Assembly (NCBI RefSeq): GCF_025452095.1
Contig: NZ_CP104877.1
Location: 1,178,001-1,242,000 of the forward strand
Length of the DNA stretch: 64,000 nucleotides
DNA from: Paenarthrobacter sp. JL.01a
Lineage (GTDB): Bacteria > Actinomycetota > Actinomycetes > Actinomycetales > Micrococcaceae
Direction of reading: 5' to 3'
Below are positions 49,790 through 58,647 of this stretch, piece by piece (positions within the stretch are counted from its first letter, which is position 1; every line of letters begins with the position of its first letter). The notes beneath the pieces were generated by a model. It made no database searches and was not told where the DNA came from. It worked only from the letters and a program-made list of their open reading frames with translations. A program made the translations under genes and the position numbers.

Positions 49790-50428
49790 TTGAAGAAAAC
49801 ACTCGCACTTGTGGTGCTCACCGGCCTTATGCTGTCCGGTTGCGCCACCAAACAGGCCTCAAGCCAGCCAACTGCGACGCCAGCCGCATCTGGCGTAGCT
49901 GAGCACACTGTCGAAGTTCCGGATGTCGTCGGACTAACGCTCGACAAAGCCACGGATCAGCTCAAGGATCTCGGCCTCAAAGTCGAAGCCAAAGATGTAA
50001 AGGACGACAAATCAATCATCGTCAAAAAGAACTGGCAGGTGGTCAGCGAAGATCCCGTTGGCAAGTCCAAGGTGACAGAGGGATCGACGATAAAGCTAGG
50101 GGTCAAACATCTCACTGATGAGACGCCCACGCCTACACCCACTCCGACGCCAACGCAGGCGCCGGTTCCGTTGGTGGCACCCGTTGCTCCCGTGGTGGAG
50201 TCGCCACCAGTCGTGGCGCCGCCCGTAGTGGAAGCACCACCAGTTGTAGCCCCACCTGTGGCGCCGCCCGTGGTGGAGGCGCCTCCCGTTGTGCCACCGC
50301 CCGCGGCTGTCTACTACGCCAACTGCGCAGCCGTTCGAGCCGCAGGTGCAGCTCCGATCCACATCAGCCAACCAGGGTATGGACGGCATCTCGATAGGGA
50401 TGGCGACGGCTGGGGCTGCGACAAGTAA
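49790..50428 (+). CDS. PASTA and Excalibur-domain lipoprotein
   Basis: A 212-aa lipoprotein: lipobox LSGC in the first 20 residues, then one PASTA domain (VEVPDVVGLTLDKATDQLKDLG), a Thr/Pro and Val/Pro-rich repeat linker (TPTPTP, then PPVVAPPVVEAPP-like units), and an Excalibur domain ending DRDGDGWGCDK. PASTA domains bind muropeptides and Excalibur binds calcium, so it should sit on the outer membrane face near the wall. TTG 49790 has AGGGGGAA at 5 bases; an upstream reading to 49634 lacks support. Confidence 0.88.
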   Translation: MKKTLALVVLTGLMLSGCATKQASSQPTATPAASGVAEHTVEVPDVVGLTLDKATDQLKDLGLKVEAKDVKDDKSIIVKKNWQVVSEDPVGKSKVTEGSTIKLGVKHLTDETPTPTPTPTPTQAPVPLVAPVAPVVESPPVVAPPVVEAPPVVAPPVAPPVVEAPPVVPPPAAVYYANCAAVRAAGAAPIHISQPGYGRHLDRDGDGWGCDK

Positions 50429-50509
50429 AGCTCAATAGCAGCAATTCGCAATGGCCACTCCACTTCGGGGTGGCCATTGCCATGCGGGCGGACTCCACGG
50501 TGATGAGAG

Positions 50510-50941
50510 CTACCCGTCGACGCCCGCCCCACCCCGCGCCGCCTTCAAATCCTTCCGCAGCCCCCGGTTGTCCGCCCTCAGCTCCTCATTGTGCTCACTC
50601 AGCCCGCGGTTGTCCTCGGTGAGCCCCCGATTCGCCTCCTCCAGCTCCAGTACACGTTTCACTCCGGCCAGGTTCAGCCCTTCATCAAGCAGCACCCCGA
50701 TCCGACGCAGCGTCGCGAGGTCGTTTTCGCTGTAGCGGCGCGTGCCGCCGTCGGTCCTTTCGGGAGTGAGCAGGCCCTTGCGCTCGTATTGCCGGATGTT
50801 CTGCTGGCCTGTGCCCACCAATTCCGCGGCAACCGAGATCGCGTAAACTCCCCGCCCGTCATCGGAACCCGCGCCCGAAGCGGAGGCGACCAAGCCGCCG
50901 TCGTGCTCCGCGGCGGCCGCCGAGCGATCCGAACCTGCCAT
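50510..50941 (-). CDS. hspR: MerR-family heat-shock regulator (HspR-like)
   Basis: A 143-aa regulator. Residues 32-100 form a MerR winged helix: [26 protein letters not shown], then [19 protein letters not shown], the HspR style. The C-terminus is a coiled coil with heptads ([19 protein letters not shown]). The first 30 residues are disordered. ATG 50941 has GGAGG at 7 bases. Divergent from hsp20, so the shared 142-base region probably holds its operator. Confidence 0.85.
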   Translation of the reverse strand: MAGSDRSAAAAEHDGGLVASASGAGSDDGRGVYAISVAAELVGTGQQNIRQYERKGLLTPERTDGGTRRYSENDLATLRRIGVLLDEGLNLAGVKRVLELEEANRGLTEDNRGLSEHNEELRADNRGLRKDLKAARGGAGVDG

Positions 50942-50973
50942 CAAAAACCTCCGAAAATCTTCCAAAAACCTAC

Positions 50974-51002
50974 TTGCACCACTCTCTCACCAGTGCTATA
51001 AA
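50974..51002 (+). promoter_or_regulatory. hsp20 promoter with inverted repeat in spacer
   Basis: TTGCAC (50974-50979), 17-base spacer, TATAAA (50997-51002). The spacer carries CACT-n8-AGTG (50980-50995), a weak relative of the HspR HAIR element (CTTGAGT-n7-ACTCAAG). Confidence 0.65.
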
Positions 51003-51083
51003 AAATCTATACCAACCACCATAGATCTGGAGGCTGGTAGCAACAACAGAATCAGCATCGAGATCCAAAGGAGTGAGAACCAA

Positions 51084-51506
51084 ATGCTGATGCGCACTGA
51101 CCCGTTCCGCGAATTCGACAGGCTCGCCCAACAGGTTTTTGGCACAACAGCACGCCCGGCCGGAATGCCGATGGATGCATGGCAGGAGGACGGACAATTC
51201 GTTGTTGCCTTCGATCTGCCAGGTGTAAGCCCTGATTCAGTGGAGTTGGACGTCGAACGCAACGTCCTCACCGTAAAGGCCGAACGCAAGTCGCCCGCGG
51301 GCGAGAACACCGAGATGATCGCCGCCGAACGCCCACAGGGCGTCTTCAGCCGGCAGCTGATCCTGGGTGACACCCTGGATACCGAAAACGTCCAAGCCAA
51401 CTACGACGCCGGTGTGCTCACACTCCGCATCCCCGTCGCCGAGAAGGCCAAGCCGCGGCGCATCGAGATCACATCCAGCGGGCAAAAGCAGGAAATCAAC
51501 GCCTGA
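51084..51506 (+). CDS. Small heat-shock protein (Hsp20/alpha-crystallin)
   Basis: A 140-aa Hsp20. The start [17 protein letters not shown] and the crystallin domain ([20 protein letters not shown], then [20 protein letters not shown]) are clear; the C-terminal I-x-I type tail is RRIEIT. Holds unfolding proteins in oligomers. ATG 51084 has AAAGGAG. Divergent from the HspR-like gene and followed by a DnaJ-domain gene. Confidence 0.95.
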   Translation: MLMRTDPFREFDRLAQQVFGTTARPAGMPMDAWQEDGQFVVAFDLPGVSPDSVELDVERNVLTVKAERKSPAGENTEMIAAERPQGVFSRQLILGDTLDTENVQANYDAGVLTLRIPVAEKAKPRRIEITSSGQKQEINA

Positions 51507-51672
51507 CCCACCCCGTCCTGCCGGACGCTCACCCGGGGGTGGCCGACCGGCAGGGCAGTGACCGGGAACAACGGAGGCGGCCGCATCGGAATAGTTGGGC
51601 GCAGGCTTCGTGCCACGTCACAGCGTTTTTTAGCGCACATGAAAGCGGTCCCCGCCCGTCGTCTCCCGATGG

Positions 51673-51700
51673 ATGGCCCCCGGCCCAGGCCGGGGGCCAT
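51673..51700 (+). terminator. 13-bp perfect stem after hsp20
   Basis: ATGGCCCCCGGCC-ca-complement. It separates hsp20 (stop 51506) from the DnaJ-domain gene. Positions 51507-51672 show no gene. Confidence 0.6.
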
Positions 51701-51732
51701 CTCCTGATCCGCAGCATGAACCGGACACAGCA

Positions 51733-52128
51733 GTGAACACCCAACCTGACCACTACGGCACCCTCCACGTCGCGCCCGACGCCACGGCCCGCGACATCGC
51801 CCGCGCCTATCGCGCGCTGCTTCGGATCCACCACCCGGACACGCGGCCAAAGATCGACGACGGCGACACCACCTCGGCGGGCGACCTCCAGGAACTGCAC
51901 GCCATCATGCAGGCGTACGTCGTCTTGTCGGACCCAGGAAAGCGGGCGGCATACGACCGGGCCCGGCGGAACGGATTCGGCACCGGCGGCACACCCGTGA
52001 ACGTCCGGGTGCACAAGCGTGCGCAGCAGCCGGGACGGAACGACGGCGGCCAGTCACCGTTGTCCTTCGGGCCACCCCGTTGGGAACCTTCGTCCAGAAA
52101 CCTGAGAACACCAAGGAGCAATCCATGA
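51733..52128 (+). CDS. J-domain protein
   Basis: A 131-aa protein with an N-terminal J-domain (DHYGTLHVAPDATARDIARAYRALLRIHHPDT, with the HPD motif) and a basic Gly/Pro-rich tail without zinc fingers or client-binding domains. It should stimulate DnaK. GTG 51733 is the start nearest the domain. Overlaps the next gene by ATGA. Its place behind hsp20 suggests a local stress unit. Confidence 0.88.
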   Translation: MNTQPDHYGTLHVAPDATARDIARAYRALLRIHHPDTRPKIDDGDTTSAGDLQELHAIMQAYVVLSDPGKRAAYDRARRNGFGTGGTPVNVRVHKRAQQPGRNDGGQSPLSFGPPRWEPSSRNLRTPRSNP

Positions 52129-52499
52129 GTGCTTGGCGTCCCTATGACGACCACATCATTCCCGCGTTCTACGAACGGTTCGAACAACGCTGGGGGAGAG
52201 GGACAGCGCCGTTCCTGGACCCCGAAGTCCACGAACAACCCCTGCCACGGGCCCAGTGGATCAACCCGGACACGGGGGCCGCGATCGCCGTCGTCCCCAT
52301 CTGGACCGATGACCCCGAGCACCGCTCCTTCGGGGTGTTCTACCTCCCGCCGGCGGGCGACATCTGGATGCTGCGCCCCGGTCCAACCACGTTCATCGAA
52401 CCGCGAGGGGGAGCCAACCAGGAACAGGTGACGCTCCGGAACGACGCGTTCAAGAAGGCCGTCAACCATGCCAAGGAGTTCATCTACGGGCCCCAGTGA
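52125..52499 (+). CDS. Unknown small soluble protein coupled to J-domain gene
   Basis: A 124-aa protein with AAGGAG before ATG 52125, overlapping the J-domain gene by ATGA. It is rich in aromatics (WRPYDDHIIPAFYERFEQRW, AQWINPDTGAAIAVVPIW) and looks globular. No family recognised. Tight coupling to a J-domain protein suggests a chaperone client or partner. Confidence 0.7.
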   Translation: MSAWRPYDDHIIPAFYERFEQRWGRGTAPFLDPEVHEQPLPRAQWINPDTGAAIAVVPIWTDDPEHRSFGVFYLPPAGDIWMLRPGPTTFIEPRGGANQEQVTLRNDAFKKAVNHAKEFIYGPQ

Positions 52500-52533
52500 A
52501 TGGGGTCCCGGCAGCAGCCCTGTACAAAAGAAG

Positions 52534-52575
52534 GCTGGTGCAGCCTGGGAAAAATCCTAAGGCGGCTGCACCAGC
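52534..52575 (+). terminator. 12-bp stem-loop downstream of the chaperone unit
   Basis: GCTGGTGCAGCC, an 18-base loop, then GGCTGCACCAGC. It lies 35 bases past the last stop. The stretch 52576-52779 shows no gene and should hold the next promoter. Confidence 0.75.
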
Positions 52576-52779
52576 TGCTAGTACGACTTTCTGTTAGAAG
52601 TTATGACACCTATCCATTGGCCGCTCCTAGTTCCCGGCTTCGATTTTCCGGGCCTTCAACATCAGCGGGGGGCGCTCGCCTGCCCCGGGAGAACACCTCC
52701 CATCTTACGGCGGCCAACACGAAAAAGCGCTTGAATTCGCGGTATTTCAGGGGCGCCTGACGGGCTTGGAGAGCTGGCC

Positions 52780-54129
52780 GTGGCACGATGGATCACGATG
52801 AAACTGCGCGCTGATCAGACCGGAAACCGTGGCCTCCCTATGCCCCTTTGGCTGCAGGGCGGTTTGGAAGCGGCGCAGGCGGCGTTCATTTCGGCCATCG
52901 TGGTGGTGCTTCCGCTGGTCGGCGTGTGGGCGACCGATGGTTTCCAGAACCGGAATGTGGACTCCCTGGCGCGGATGGGAGGCCAGGCCTGGTTGCTCAT
53001 TCACGGTGTTCCGTTGGAGCTCGCTCATGTGAACATCGGCCCCGCCGCCCAGCCTGGATCAGGGCTGCTTTCCCTGATTCCCTTGGGCTTGACGCTCATC
53101 CCGTTCCTGTTGGCGTGGCGGGCAGGCCGTCGTCTGGCCCGTGCTTCCTACACCGACCAACTGTGGCAGGCGTTTTTCGGCGCCTTCCTTGTCTACGCCG
53201 CATTCGGAGCTGCCACGGGATTCGTGTGCCGCACTACCGAAGTTGTCATCAACCTGTGGTTGGCCATGGCCATACCCCTGATCTCGTTTGGCCTGGGCAT
53301 GGTGGTTGGAGCCCGGCGGGAAGCGGGCTCGTGGAGCCGGCTGATCGGCGTGGACGCCGTCGCTTGGCTCGCCAAAACCAGCCAGCATTCCCGGTGGGCT
53401 GGCTCCTATGTCGGCTCGGTGCTGAAGGCCGGATTCGTGGCGGCGATGGCCGCCGTGTGCCTGTCGGCCGTGCTGCTGGCGGCGACCATTGTGTGGCACT
53501 GGACCGACATCATCGCTGTTTACGAAGGCCTTAAAGCCGGGGCTCTGGGCGGCGCCGTGCTGACCATTGCCCAACTCGGCTTCCTGCCGAACCTGGTCAT
53601 CTTCGCATTGGCGTGGTCTTCGGGGGCGGGATTCTCGCTTGGCATCGGCTCCACAGCTGGTCCGCTGGGCACCGCGGTGGGACCGCTTCCGGCCGTCCCC
53701 ATCCTGGGCAGCCTCCCTGCAGGCCAGCTCGAATTTGGGGCGATGGCACTGGCTTTGCCGGTTGTCGCCGGGATCCTGGCCGGCTGGTGGTTCCTGCGCG
53801 AAGGCGAAAACCACTTCGACGAGTGGCTCTCCATCAAGATCAAAGCCCGCTGGTTCACCGCCACCGTTTCCACCCTGTTCCTGGGGGCATTCATTGGCGC
53901 CGTTGCGGGCTTGCTCGGTGGGGCGTTGGCTTGGATCGGACGCGGTTCCGCCGGCATTGGGCGGCTCACGGAGATCGGGCCCCACCCGCTGTGGACGGCA
54001 GTCTGGCTGGCCGCGGAAGTGGGGATCGGCGTCGTAATTGGCTACGCAGTGGGGCCGTGGCTGGAACGCAGCCAGAAGCTGCGCGAGGCGAACCTGGAAG
54101 AAAACGCGTACGACGACGAGCACGCCTGA
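52780..54129 (+). CDS. DUF6350-like integral membrane protein
   Basis: About 449 aa with 9-10 membrane segments and a short charged tail. PLWLQGGLEAAQAAFISAIVVVLPLV begins the first helix; WSSGAGFSLGIGSTAGPLG and PVVAGILAGWWF are typical of the actinobacterial DUF6350 group found just before purN. It has been linked to cell division in some annotations, without clear function. GTG 52780 follows GGAGAG; ATG 52798 is an alternative. Confidence 0.82.
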   Translation: MARWITMKLRADQTGNRGLPMPLWLQGGLEAAQAAFISAIVVVLPLVGVWATDGFQNRNVDSLARMGGQAWLLIHGVPLELAHVNIGPAAQPGSGLLSLIPLGLTLIPFLLAWRAGRRLARASYTDQLWQAFFGAFLVYAAFGAATGFVCRTTEVVINLWLAMAIPLISFGLGMVVGARREAGSWSRLIGVDAVAWLAKTSQHSRWAGSYVGSVLKAGFVAAMAAVCLSAVLLAATIVWHWTDIIAVYEGLKAGALGGAVLTIAQLGFLPNLVIFALAWSSGAGFSLGIGSTAGPLGTAVGPLPAVPILGSLPAGQLEFGAMALALPVVAGILAGWWFLREGENHFDEWLSIKIKARWFTATVSTLFLGAFIGAVAGLLGGALAWIGRGSAGIGRLTEIGPHPLWTAVWLAAEVGIGVVIGYAVGPWLERSQKLREANLEENAYDDEHA

Positions 54130-54153
54130 GCGGTCAGGATTGGGACGCTTGGG

Positions 54154-54576
54154 CTACCTGAGCGAGCCCGGCATGGACTTCTCGAGCTGCATGAGGCACT
54201 GCGTCTTTGCCGACTCGGTCAAAGCTGCGCGGGCGCAATCCTGGTAGGTGCTCACCTGCCGGAAAAAGAGCGCTGACGTCAGAACCAGCAGGCACATGAT
54301 GGCAGTCACCACCAGCCCCGAGATGGTGCCGAAGAGAATCAGCCGGGGGTGCTTGTACTTGATGGTCCGTACCAGTACCACGATGCCCAGCACCAAAGCC
54401 GCCAGCGTCAGGATGCCGCTCAACCATACGTAGTTCACGTTCAGCGAGAACACGAAGAACGCTCCCACAGCCGAGAAAAGGAAGGCGCGGAACAGGATCT
54501 GGGTCACACCGAGGGCGGACTTTTCAGCCTCGGAGCGGGGCTGTTGGCTCGGCGCGGAACCGACGTCGGGATTCAT
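54154..54576 (-). CDS. Three-helix membrane protein, unknown
   Basis: A 140-aa protein: a polar N-terminus (SAPSQQPRSEAEKSALG), three membrane segments (about residues 31-47, 51-71 and 82-104), and an outer tail with two Cys (QDCARAALTESAKTQCLMQL) that may form a disulfide. ATG 54576 is preferred by length. Sits on the opposite strand between the DUF6350-like gene and purN. No family recognised. Confidence 0.7.
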   Translation of the reverse strand: MNPDVGSAPSQQPRSEAEKSALGVTQILFRAFLFSAVGAFFVFSLNVNYVWLSGILTLAALVLGIVVLVRTIKYKHPRLILFGTISGLVVTAIMCLLVLTSALFFRQVSTYQDCARAALTESAKTQCLMQLEKSMPGSLR

Positions 54577-54614
54577 GTTTTCCAGCCTACGCGAGCCGCC
54601 CATAAGCTAGTGCA

Positions 54615-55190
54615 ATGCGCATCGTTGTCCTCGTCTCCGGTACCGGTTCCAATCTTCAGGCAGTCATCGACGCCGTGAAGTCGGGTGAGCTGGATGTCGA
54701 GATCGCCGCTGTGGGCGCCGACCGACCCGACACCTATGGTGTGGAGCGCTCCGACGAAGCCGGTATCGAGACGTTCGTGGTCAACTTCAACTCCTTCGAG
54801 ACCCGCGCTGAGTGGGATGCCGCCCTGCGCGACAAGGTGCTCTCCTACGAGCCCGATGTTGTGGTTTCCTCCGGGTTCATGAGGATCGTGAGCGCCGACT
54901 TCATCGATGCCTTCGGCGGCAAGTACGTCAACACGCACCCGGCGCTGCTTCCCTCGTTCCCCGGTGCGCACGGTGTCCGCGACGCCATGGCCTACGGCGT
55001 GAAGGTCACCGGCTGCACGGTCCACTGGGCCGACGCGGGCGTGGACACGGGACCCATCATTGCCCAGGAAGCTGTCACTGTGCTTCCGGAGGACACCGAG
55101 GAGAGCTTGCACGAGCGCATCAAGGTAGTGGAGCGCCGCCTGCTGGTCCAGACCCTGGCCGACCTCGCCGCCGCCCCCGCACCCAACTAG
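54615..55190 (+). CDS. purN: Phosphoribosylglycinamide formyltransferase
   Basis: A 191-aa enzyme of purine synthesis that formylates GAR with 10-formyl-THF. The catalytic residues are visible: N106 and H108 in VNTHPALLPSFPG and D144 in GVDTGPII. LVSGTGSNLQA begins the phosphate-binding loop. Its stop codon lies in a dispersed palindrome. In Arthrobacter-type genomes purH usually follows directly; here about 5.7 kb of extra genes separate them. Confidence 0.95.
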   Translation: MRIVVLVSGTGSNLQAVIDAVKSGELDVEIAAVGADRPDTYGVERSDEAGIETFVVNFNSFETRAEWDAALRDKVLSYEPDVVVSSGFMRIVSADFIDAFGGKYVNTHPALLPSFPGAHGVRDAMAYGVKVTGCTVHWADAGVDTGPIIAQEAVTVLPEDTEESLHERIKVVERRLLVQTLADLAAAPAPN

Positions 55191-55244
55191 GGGACAGCAA
55201 ACGTTCCACTGACGCTTCATTGGGCCCGGATCTGTCCCCTAGTT
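55185..55244. repeat. Extragenic palindrome, GGGGACAG family, copy 2
   Basis: AACTAGGGGACAG pairs with CTGTCCCCTAGTT across a 34-base centre that includes CAAACGTT. The purN stop codon (TAG) is within the left arm. Confidence 0.8.
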
Positions 55245-55263
55245 TTACGTTCGTGCTGCTGGC

Positions 55264-55277
55264 CTGTGGATAACTGA
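55264..55277 (+). promoter_or_regulatory. Shared leader motif before DUF559-like gene 1
   Basis: CTGTGGATAACTGA ends exactly 34 bases before the ATG at 55311. The same 14 bases with the same 34-base distance occur before the second paralog (59756). It contains a GATAAC that may act as a -10 box. Confidence 0.65.
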
Positions 55278-55310
55278 ACGGGCGCCCGCTGATTTTGCCA
55301 GCATGGGTCC

Positions 55311-56246
55311 ATGAAGATCCCACGGCCGCTGCCGACCACCCTGGCCTCCAAACCGTTCACCAGACAGGAAGCGCTCGACGCCGGTGTATCGATTGGGCGG
55401 CTCCGTTACCGGGACCTTGCCTCACCGAGCCGGCAGATCCGCATGCCTCGAACAGGCACGGAGCTGGATCTTGCTGAACGTGCCCGGCCGCTGACACTGG
55501 TGACACCGTTTTCCGCCGCGTCGCATGCAACGGCTTTCCTGCTTTGGGAGTTCCCTGGTTTCCTGCCCGGGAGCAACCTACCGGGCATCCACATTTCGCG
55601 GCCCGACACAATGGGAAGACCGCGTAGGAGGGGCGTCATCGCACACAAGGGACAGTTCTTCGAGGACGAGATCACCATGCTGAACGGCCTGTACATCACC
55701 AGCCGCGCGCGAACCTGGCTGGATTGCTCGCGGAAGATGGACATCGATGAGATCACCGTCGTGGCGGATCACTTGCTTCGAATCCCCAGGCCTGAGTTTG
55801 AGAACCGTACAGAGCCGTATTGCACGCTTGCCGAGCTTGAGGAGATGCTTGACCGCCATTGGGGAACACCCGGAATCCGCAAAGCCCGATTGGCTTTGGA
55901 GCAAGCCCGCGTTGGTGCCGACTCGGCCCCGGAAACGCGACTTAGGCTGGCACTGGCCCGGGCTGGGCTGCCCACGCCGGAAGTCAACGTGCGCACCGAA
56001 CTGAGTCCCGGCGTCGTACGTCAACCTGACCTGGGTTACCGCCAGTGGCGAGTCGCAGTCGACTACGAAGGTGAGGGTCACTCCGAGCCCGGGCAAATCG
56101 TCCGGGACATCCAGAAAGAGGAAGACTTCGCCCGTGCAGGGTGGATCCTTGTCCGCATCGCAAAGCGCCACATGTCCACGGACGCAGTCACTGCCGTACG
56201 CAAGGTCAGCCGGGCGCTTGAGCAGCGCGGCTGGTCACCCAAGTAG
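55311..56246 (+). CDS. DUF559-like nuclease-fold protein, paralog 1
   Basis: A 311-aa protein. The first about 190 residues resemble the AbiEi-like transcriptional-regulator-type front end seen in actinobacterial paralogs (TRQEALDAGVSIGRLRYRDL). The C-terminal 110 residues look like a Vsr/DUF559 PD-(D/E)xK fold: SAPETRLRLALARAGLP, RQPDLGY, VAVDYEGEGH, and a late GWILVRI. The presumed catalytic acids are in these motifs. Function unknown; often called hypothetical or endonuclease domain protein. Paralog at 59803. Confidence 0.8.
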   Translation: MKIPRPLPTTLASKPFTRQEALDAGVSIGRLRYRDLASPSRQIRMPRTGTELDLAERARPLTLVTPFSAASHATAFLLWEFPGFLPGSNLPGIHISRPDTMGRPRRRGVIAHKGQFFEDEITMLNGLYITSRARTWLDCSRKMDIDEITVVADHLLRIPRPEFENRTEPYCTLAELEEMLDRHWGTPGIRKARLALEQARVGADSAPETRLRLALARAGLPTPEVNVRTELSPGVVRQPDLGYRQWRVAVDYEGEGHSEPGQIVRDIQKEEDFARAGWILVRIAKRHMSTDAVTAVRKVSRALEQRGWSPK

Positions 56247-56300
56247 GGGACAGCAAACGTTCCTCTGAGCAGTCAGTAGAACGTTTGCTATCCCCTAGTT
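56241..56300. repeat. Extragenic palindrome, GGGGACAG family, copy 3
   Basis: AGTAGGGGACAGCAAACGTT pairs with its near-complement around a 16-base centre. It carries the stop codon of paralog 1 on one side and ends 3 bases before the MFS stop on the other. Confidence 0.85.
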
Positions 56301-56303
56301 GGG

Positions 56304-57656
56304 CTACGAGAGTTCGCGCTGCTTGGTCTCCGGGGCGAAGAAGGCCATCCAGAGCACGGAAAGCAGCACCAGCCCGCCCGCCAGGGCAAAGGACGTCGCC
56401 AGCCCGAACTCCGGCCAGAAGAACGAGGCAAACACCAGCGGTCCAAAGCCTGCGCCAATGCGGGAGAACGTCGACGCCCAACCGAAGCCAGAGCCACGGA
56501 GCTCGGTCGGGTATAGCTCGGACACGTAGGCATACAGGACGGGGATGGCCACCTGCACCACGAAGCCGAACGTCAGCAGCCAAAACACGGCCGCGGAAGG
56601 CACATCAACCACCAGGGCCACGATCACCAGCGTCGCCGCGGACAACGGACCGGTAATGGCCAGGATCCACTTGCGTCCCACGCGCTCCACCAGGACCGCT
56701 GCGACCACCACGCCCAAAAGGCCGACGGCGGCCATGCCCGCCGTCGTGACGAACGCCTTGTACTCCTCGAACCCTGCGCCGATAAGAATGCGCGGCATCC
56801 AGGTGAGGGACAGGTAGTAGACCAGGAGCACGGAGAAGAAGAGGGCCCAGGCGGCTGTGGTGATCTTCCAGTTGAACGTCCAGATGTTGCGGAGCTGGGC
56901 CCAGGCGCTGCCAGGGGACAAGCGCGGAGCAGCTTGCGGATCGGGGAGGCTGTAGGCGCGCGGAGAGGCCCCGGTTGCTTCAACCAGTCCGTCAATCACG
57001 GCGGCAGCCTCGGCCCGGCGACCCGCCCGTATCAGGAACAAGGGGGACTCGGGCACTGAACGCCGAACCCAGAAAACGAGGAGCGCCGGGATCACCATGA
57101 CCAGCATGGTGAGCCGCCAATCCCCGTACAACGCCACGAGCCCAGCCGAAACAAAGCCGCACAAAGCTGCACCGACGGGCCACCAACCGTCCATGGCCGT
57201 CAGCACCTTGCCACGTTGCTTCCGGGGCGTGAACTCACCCACCAAGGCATAGTCCACGGGAATGCAGCCGCCCAAACCGAAGCCGGCCATGAAACGGAAG
57301 AGGCAGAACCACACGATGTCCGGGGCGAACGCACCCAGGACAGTGAAGATGCTGAAGATCAGGAGGGTGGCGGTGAAGGCCTTCTTACGCCCGATGGTGT
57401 CCGCGATGGTGCCCCACGCGAACGCGCCCACGGCCATGCCGATCAGGTTTGACGTGCCGATCCACGCTGCGTCAGCGGGCTGCAGCGACCAATGTTTGGA
57501 CAACAGCGGGATGAGGATGCCGTTCAACGTGACATCCCAGGCATCGAACATGAACCCGAGTCCGCCGATCAGGAAAATCCTCCCTTGGACCTTCCAACGC
57601 CATGGCAGTTCCTGCACTACTTGTTCGCCGCTGGGCACGGCAGTGTATGTATTCAT
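56304..57656 (-). CDS. MFS transporter, sugar/acid symporter type
   Basis: A 450-aa major facilitator with 12 helices. GGLGFMFDAWDVTLNGILIPLL and WGTIADTIGRKKAFTATLL place it in the sugar-porter/aromatic-acid:H+ symporter group. ATG 57656 has GGAGG at 4 bases. It is the third gene of a unit nagK-murQ-MFS on the minus strand, so an amino sugar such as N-acetylmuramic acid or a muropeptide sugar is a likely cargo. This is inference from context. Confidence 0.85.
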   Translation of the reverse strand: MNTYTAVPSGEQVVQELPWRWKVQGRIFLIGGLGFMFDAWDVTLNGILIPLLSKHWSLQPADAAWIGTSNLIGMAVGAFAWGTIADTIGRKKAFTATLLIFSIFTVLGAFAPDIVWFCLFRFMAGFGLGGCIPVDYALVGEFTPRKQRGKVLTAMDGWWPVGAALCGFVSAGLVALYGDWRLTMLVMVIPALLVFWVRRSVPESPLFLIRAGRRAEAAAVIDGLVEATGASPRAYSLPDPQAAPRLSPGSAWAQLRNIWTFNWKITTAAWALFFSVLLVYYLSLTWMPRILIGAGFEEYKAFVTTAGMAAVGLLGVVVAAVLVERVGRKWILAITGPLSAATLVIVALVVDVPSAAVFWLLTFGFVVQVAIPVLYAYVSELYPTELRGSGFGWASTFSRIGAGFGPLVFASFFWPEFGLATSFALAGGLVLLSVLWMAFFAPETKQRELS

Positions 57657-57696
57657 TGGGCCTCCTGCATGCAACTTTATGCGCTGCGGGGCAACG

Positions 57697-58647
57697 TTAC
57701 TTCTGGTTCTCGATGGCCCGCCGCAGGAAACCGCCGGCTTCTTCGAGTGCACCCTTGGCCTGGGCGGCGTCGATACCCGTGAGAACCACCAAAATAGCTG
57801 CCTTCACCGATCCGCCCACCGAGTCCAGCGCCGCAGCGGCTTCCTCGGCGGAGACACCAGTCGCATGCTGCACGGTGCGCTGGGAGCGGGCCAACAGTTT
57901 CTCGTTGGTAGCCCGCAGATCAACCATGAGGTTGCCGTAGGTCTTGCCCAATTTCACCATCACCAGCGTGCTGATCATGTTGAGGACAAGTTTCTGCGCA
58001 GTCCCCGAATTCAGCCTGGTTGAGCCTGCGATGAACTCCGGGCCCACCACCACCTCGATCGCCACATCCGCCAGATGGCTCACGGCCGAGCCCCTGTTGC
58101 ACGCCAGCGACGCCGTAAACGCGCCCTTCTTCCGTGCTTCCTCCAGCGCGCCGATCACATATGGCGTCCTTCCGGAGGCGGTAATACCCACGACGGCGTC
58201 CGCTTCCGTCACGTTGATATCGTGCAGGTCCCGCGCACCGGCGGTTGCGTTGTCCTCGGCATATTCAACGGGCTTCTGGATCGCCTGCGTGCCGCCCGCG
58301 ATAAGTCCGACGACGAGTCCCGGCGGGGTGCCGAAGGTCGGCGGGCACTCGCTCGCGTCGAGCACACCCAGACGTCCGGCCGTCCCGGCTCCCACGTACA
58401 AAAGGCGGCCCCCGCGCTGGAGCCGCTCCGCAACGGCGTCGACCGTTTTCACGATGGCGTCGCTGGCCGCTTCAACGGCCGCGTGTACTCCTGCACTGTG
58501 GGCAAGCATGGCGGAGACAAGTTCCTCGGTGCCCAGGATGTCCAGGTCCTTGAGGTTCTCGGCCGCGGCTTCGGTCTGGAGTCCGGCGAGTTCCGTACGG
58601 AGGTCCGCGAGTTTGTCTGCGTCAGTCGGGCCAGTTTGTTCCGTCAC
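57697..58647 (-). CDS. murQ: N-acetylmuramic acid 6-phosphate etherase
   Basis: A 316-aa SIS-fold enzyme that cleaves the lactyl ether of MurNAc-6-P to GlcNAc-6-P and lactate. Clear motifs: GGRLLYVGAGTAGRLGVLDA, SECPPTFGTPP, VVGITASGRTPYVIGAL and GPEFIAGSTRLNSGTAQKL. GTG 58647 is chosen from the family start; it overlaps the kinase gene by 26 bases. It needs a 6-phosphate substrate, which the upstream kinase may supply. Confidence 0.95.
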   Translation of the reverse strand: MTEQTGPTDADKLADLRTELAGLQTEAAAENLKDLDILGTEELVSAMLAHSAGVHAAVEAASDAIVKTVDAVAERLQRGGRLLYVGAGTAGRLGVLDASECPPTFGTPPGLVVGLIAGGTQAIQKPVEYAEDNATAGARDLHDINVTEADAVVGITASGRTPYVIGALEEARKKGAFTASLACNRGSAVSHLADVAIEVVVGPEFIAGSTRLNSGTAQKLVLNMISTLVMVKLGKTYGNLMVDLRATNEKLLARSQRTVQHATGVSAEEAAAALDSVGGSVKAAILVVLTGIDAAQAKGALEEAGGFLRRAIENQK

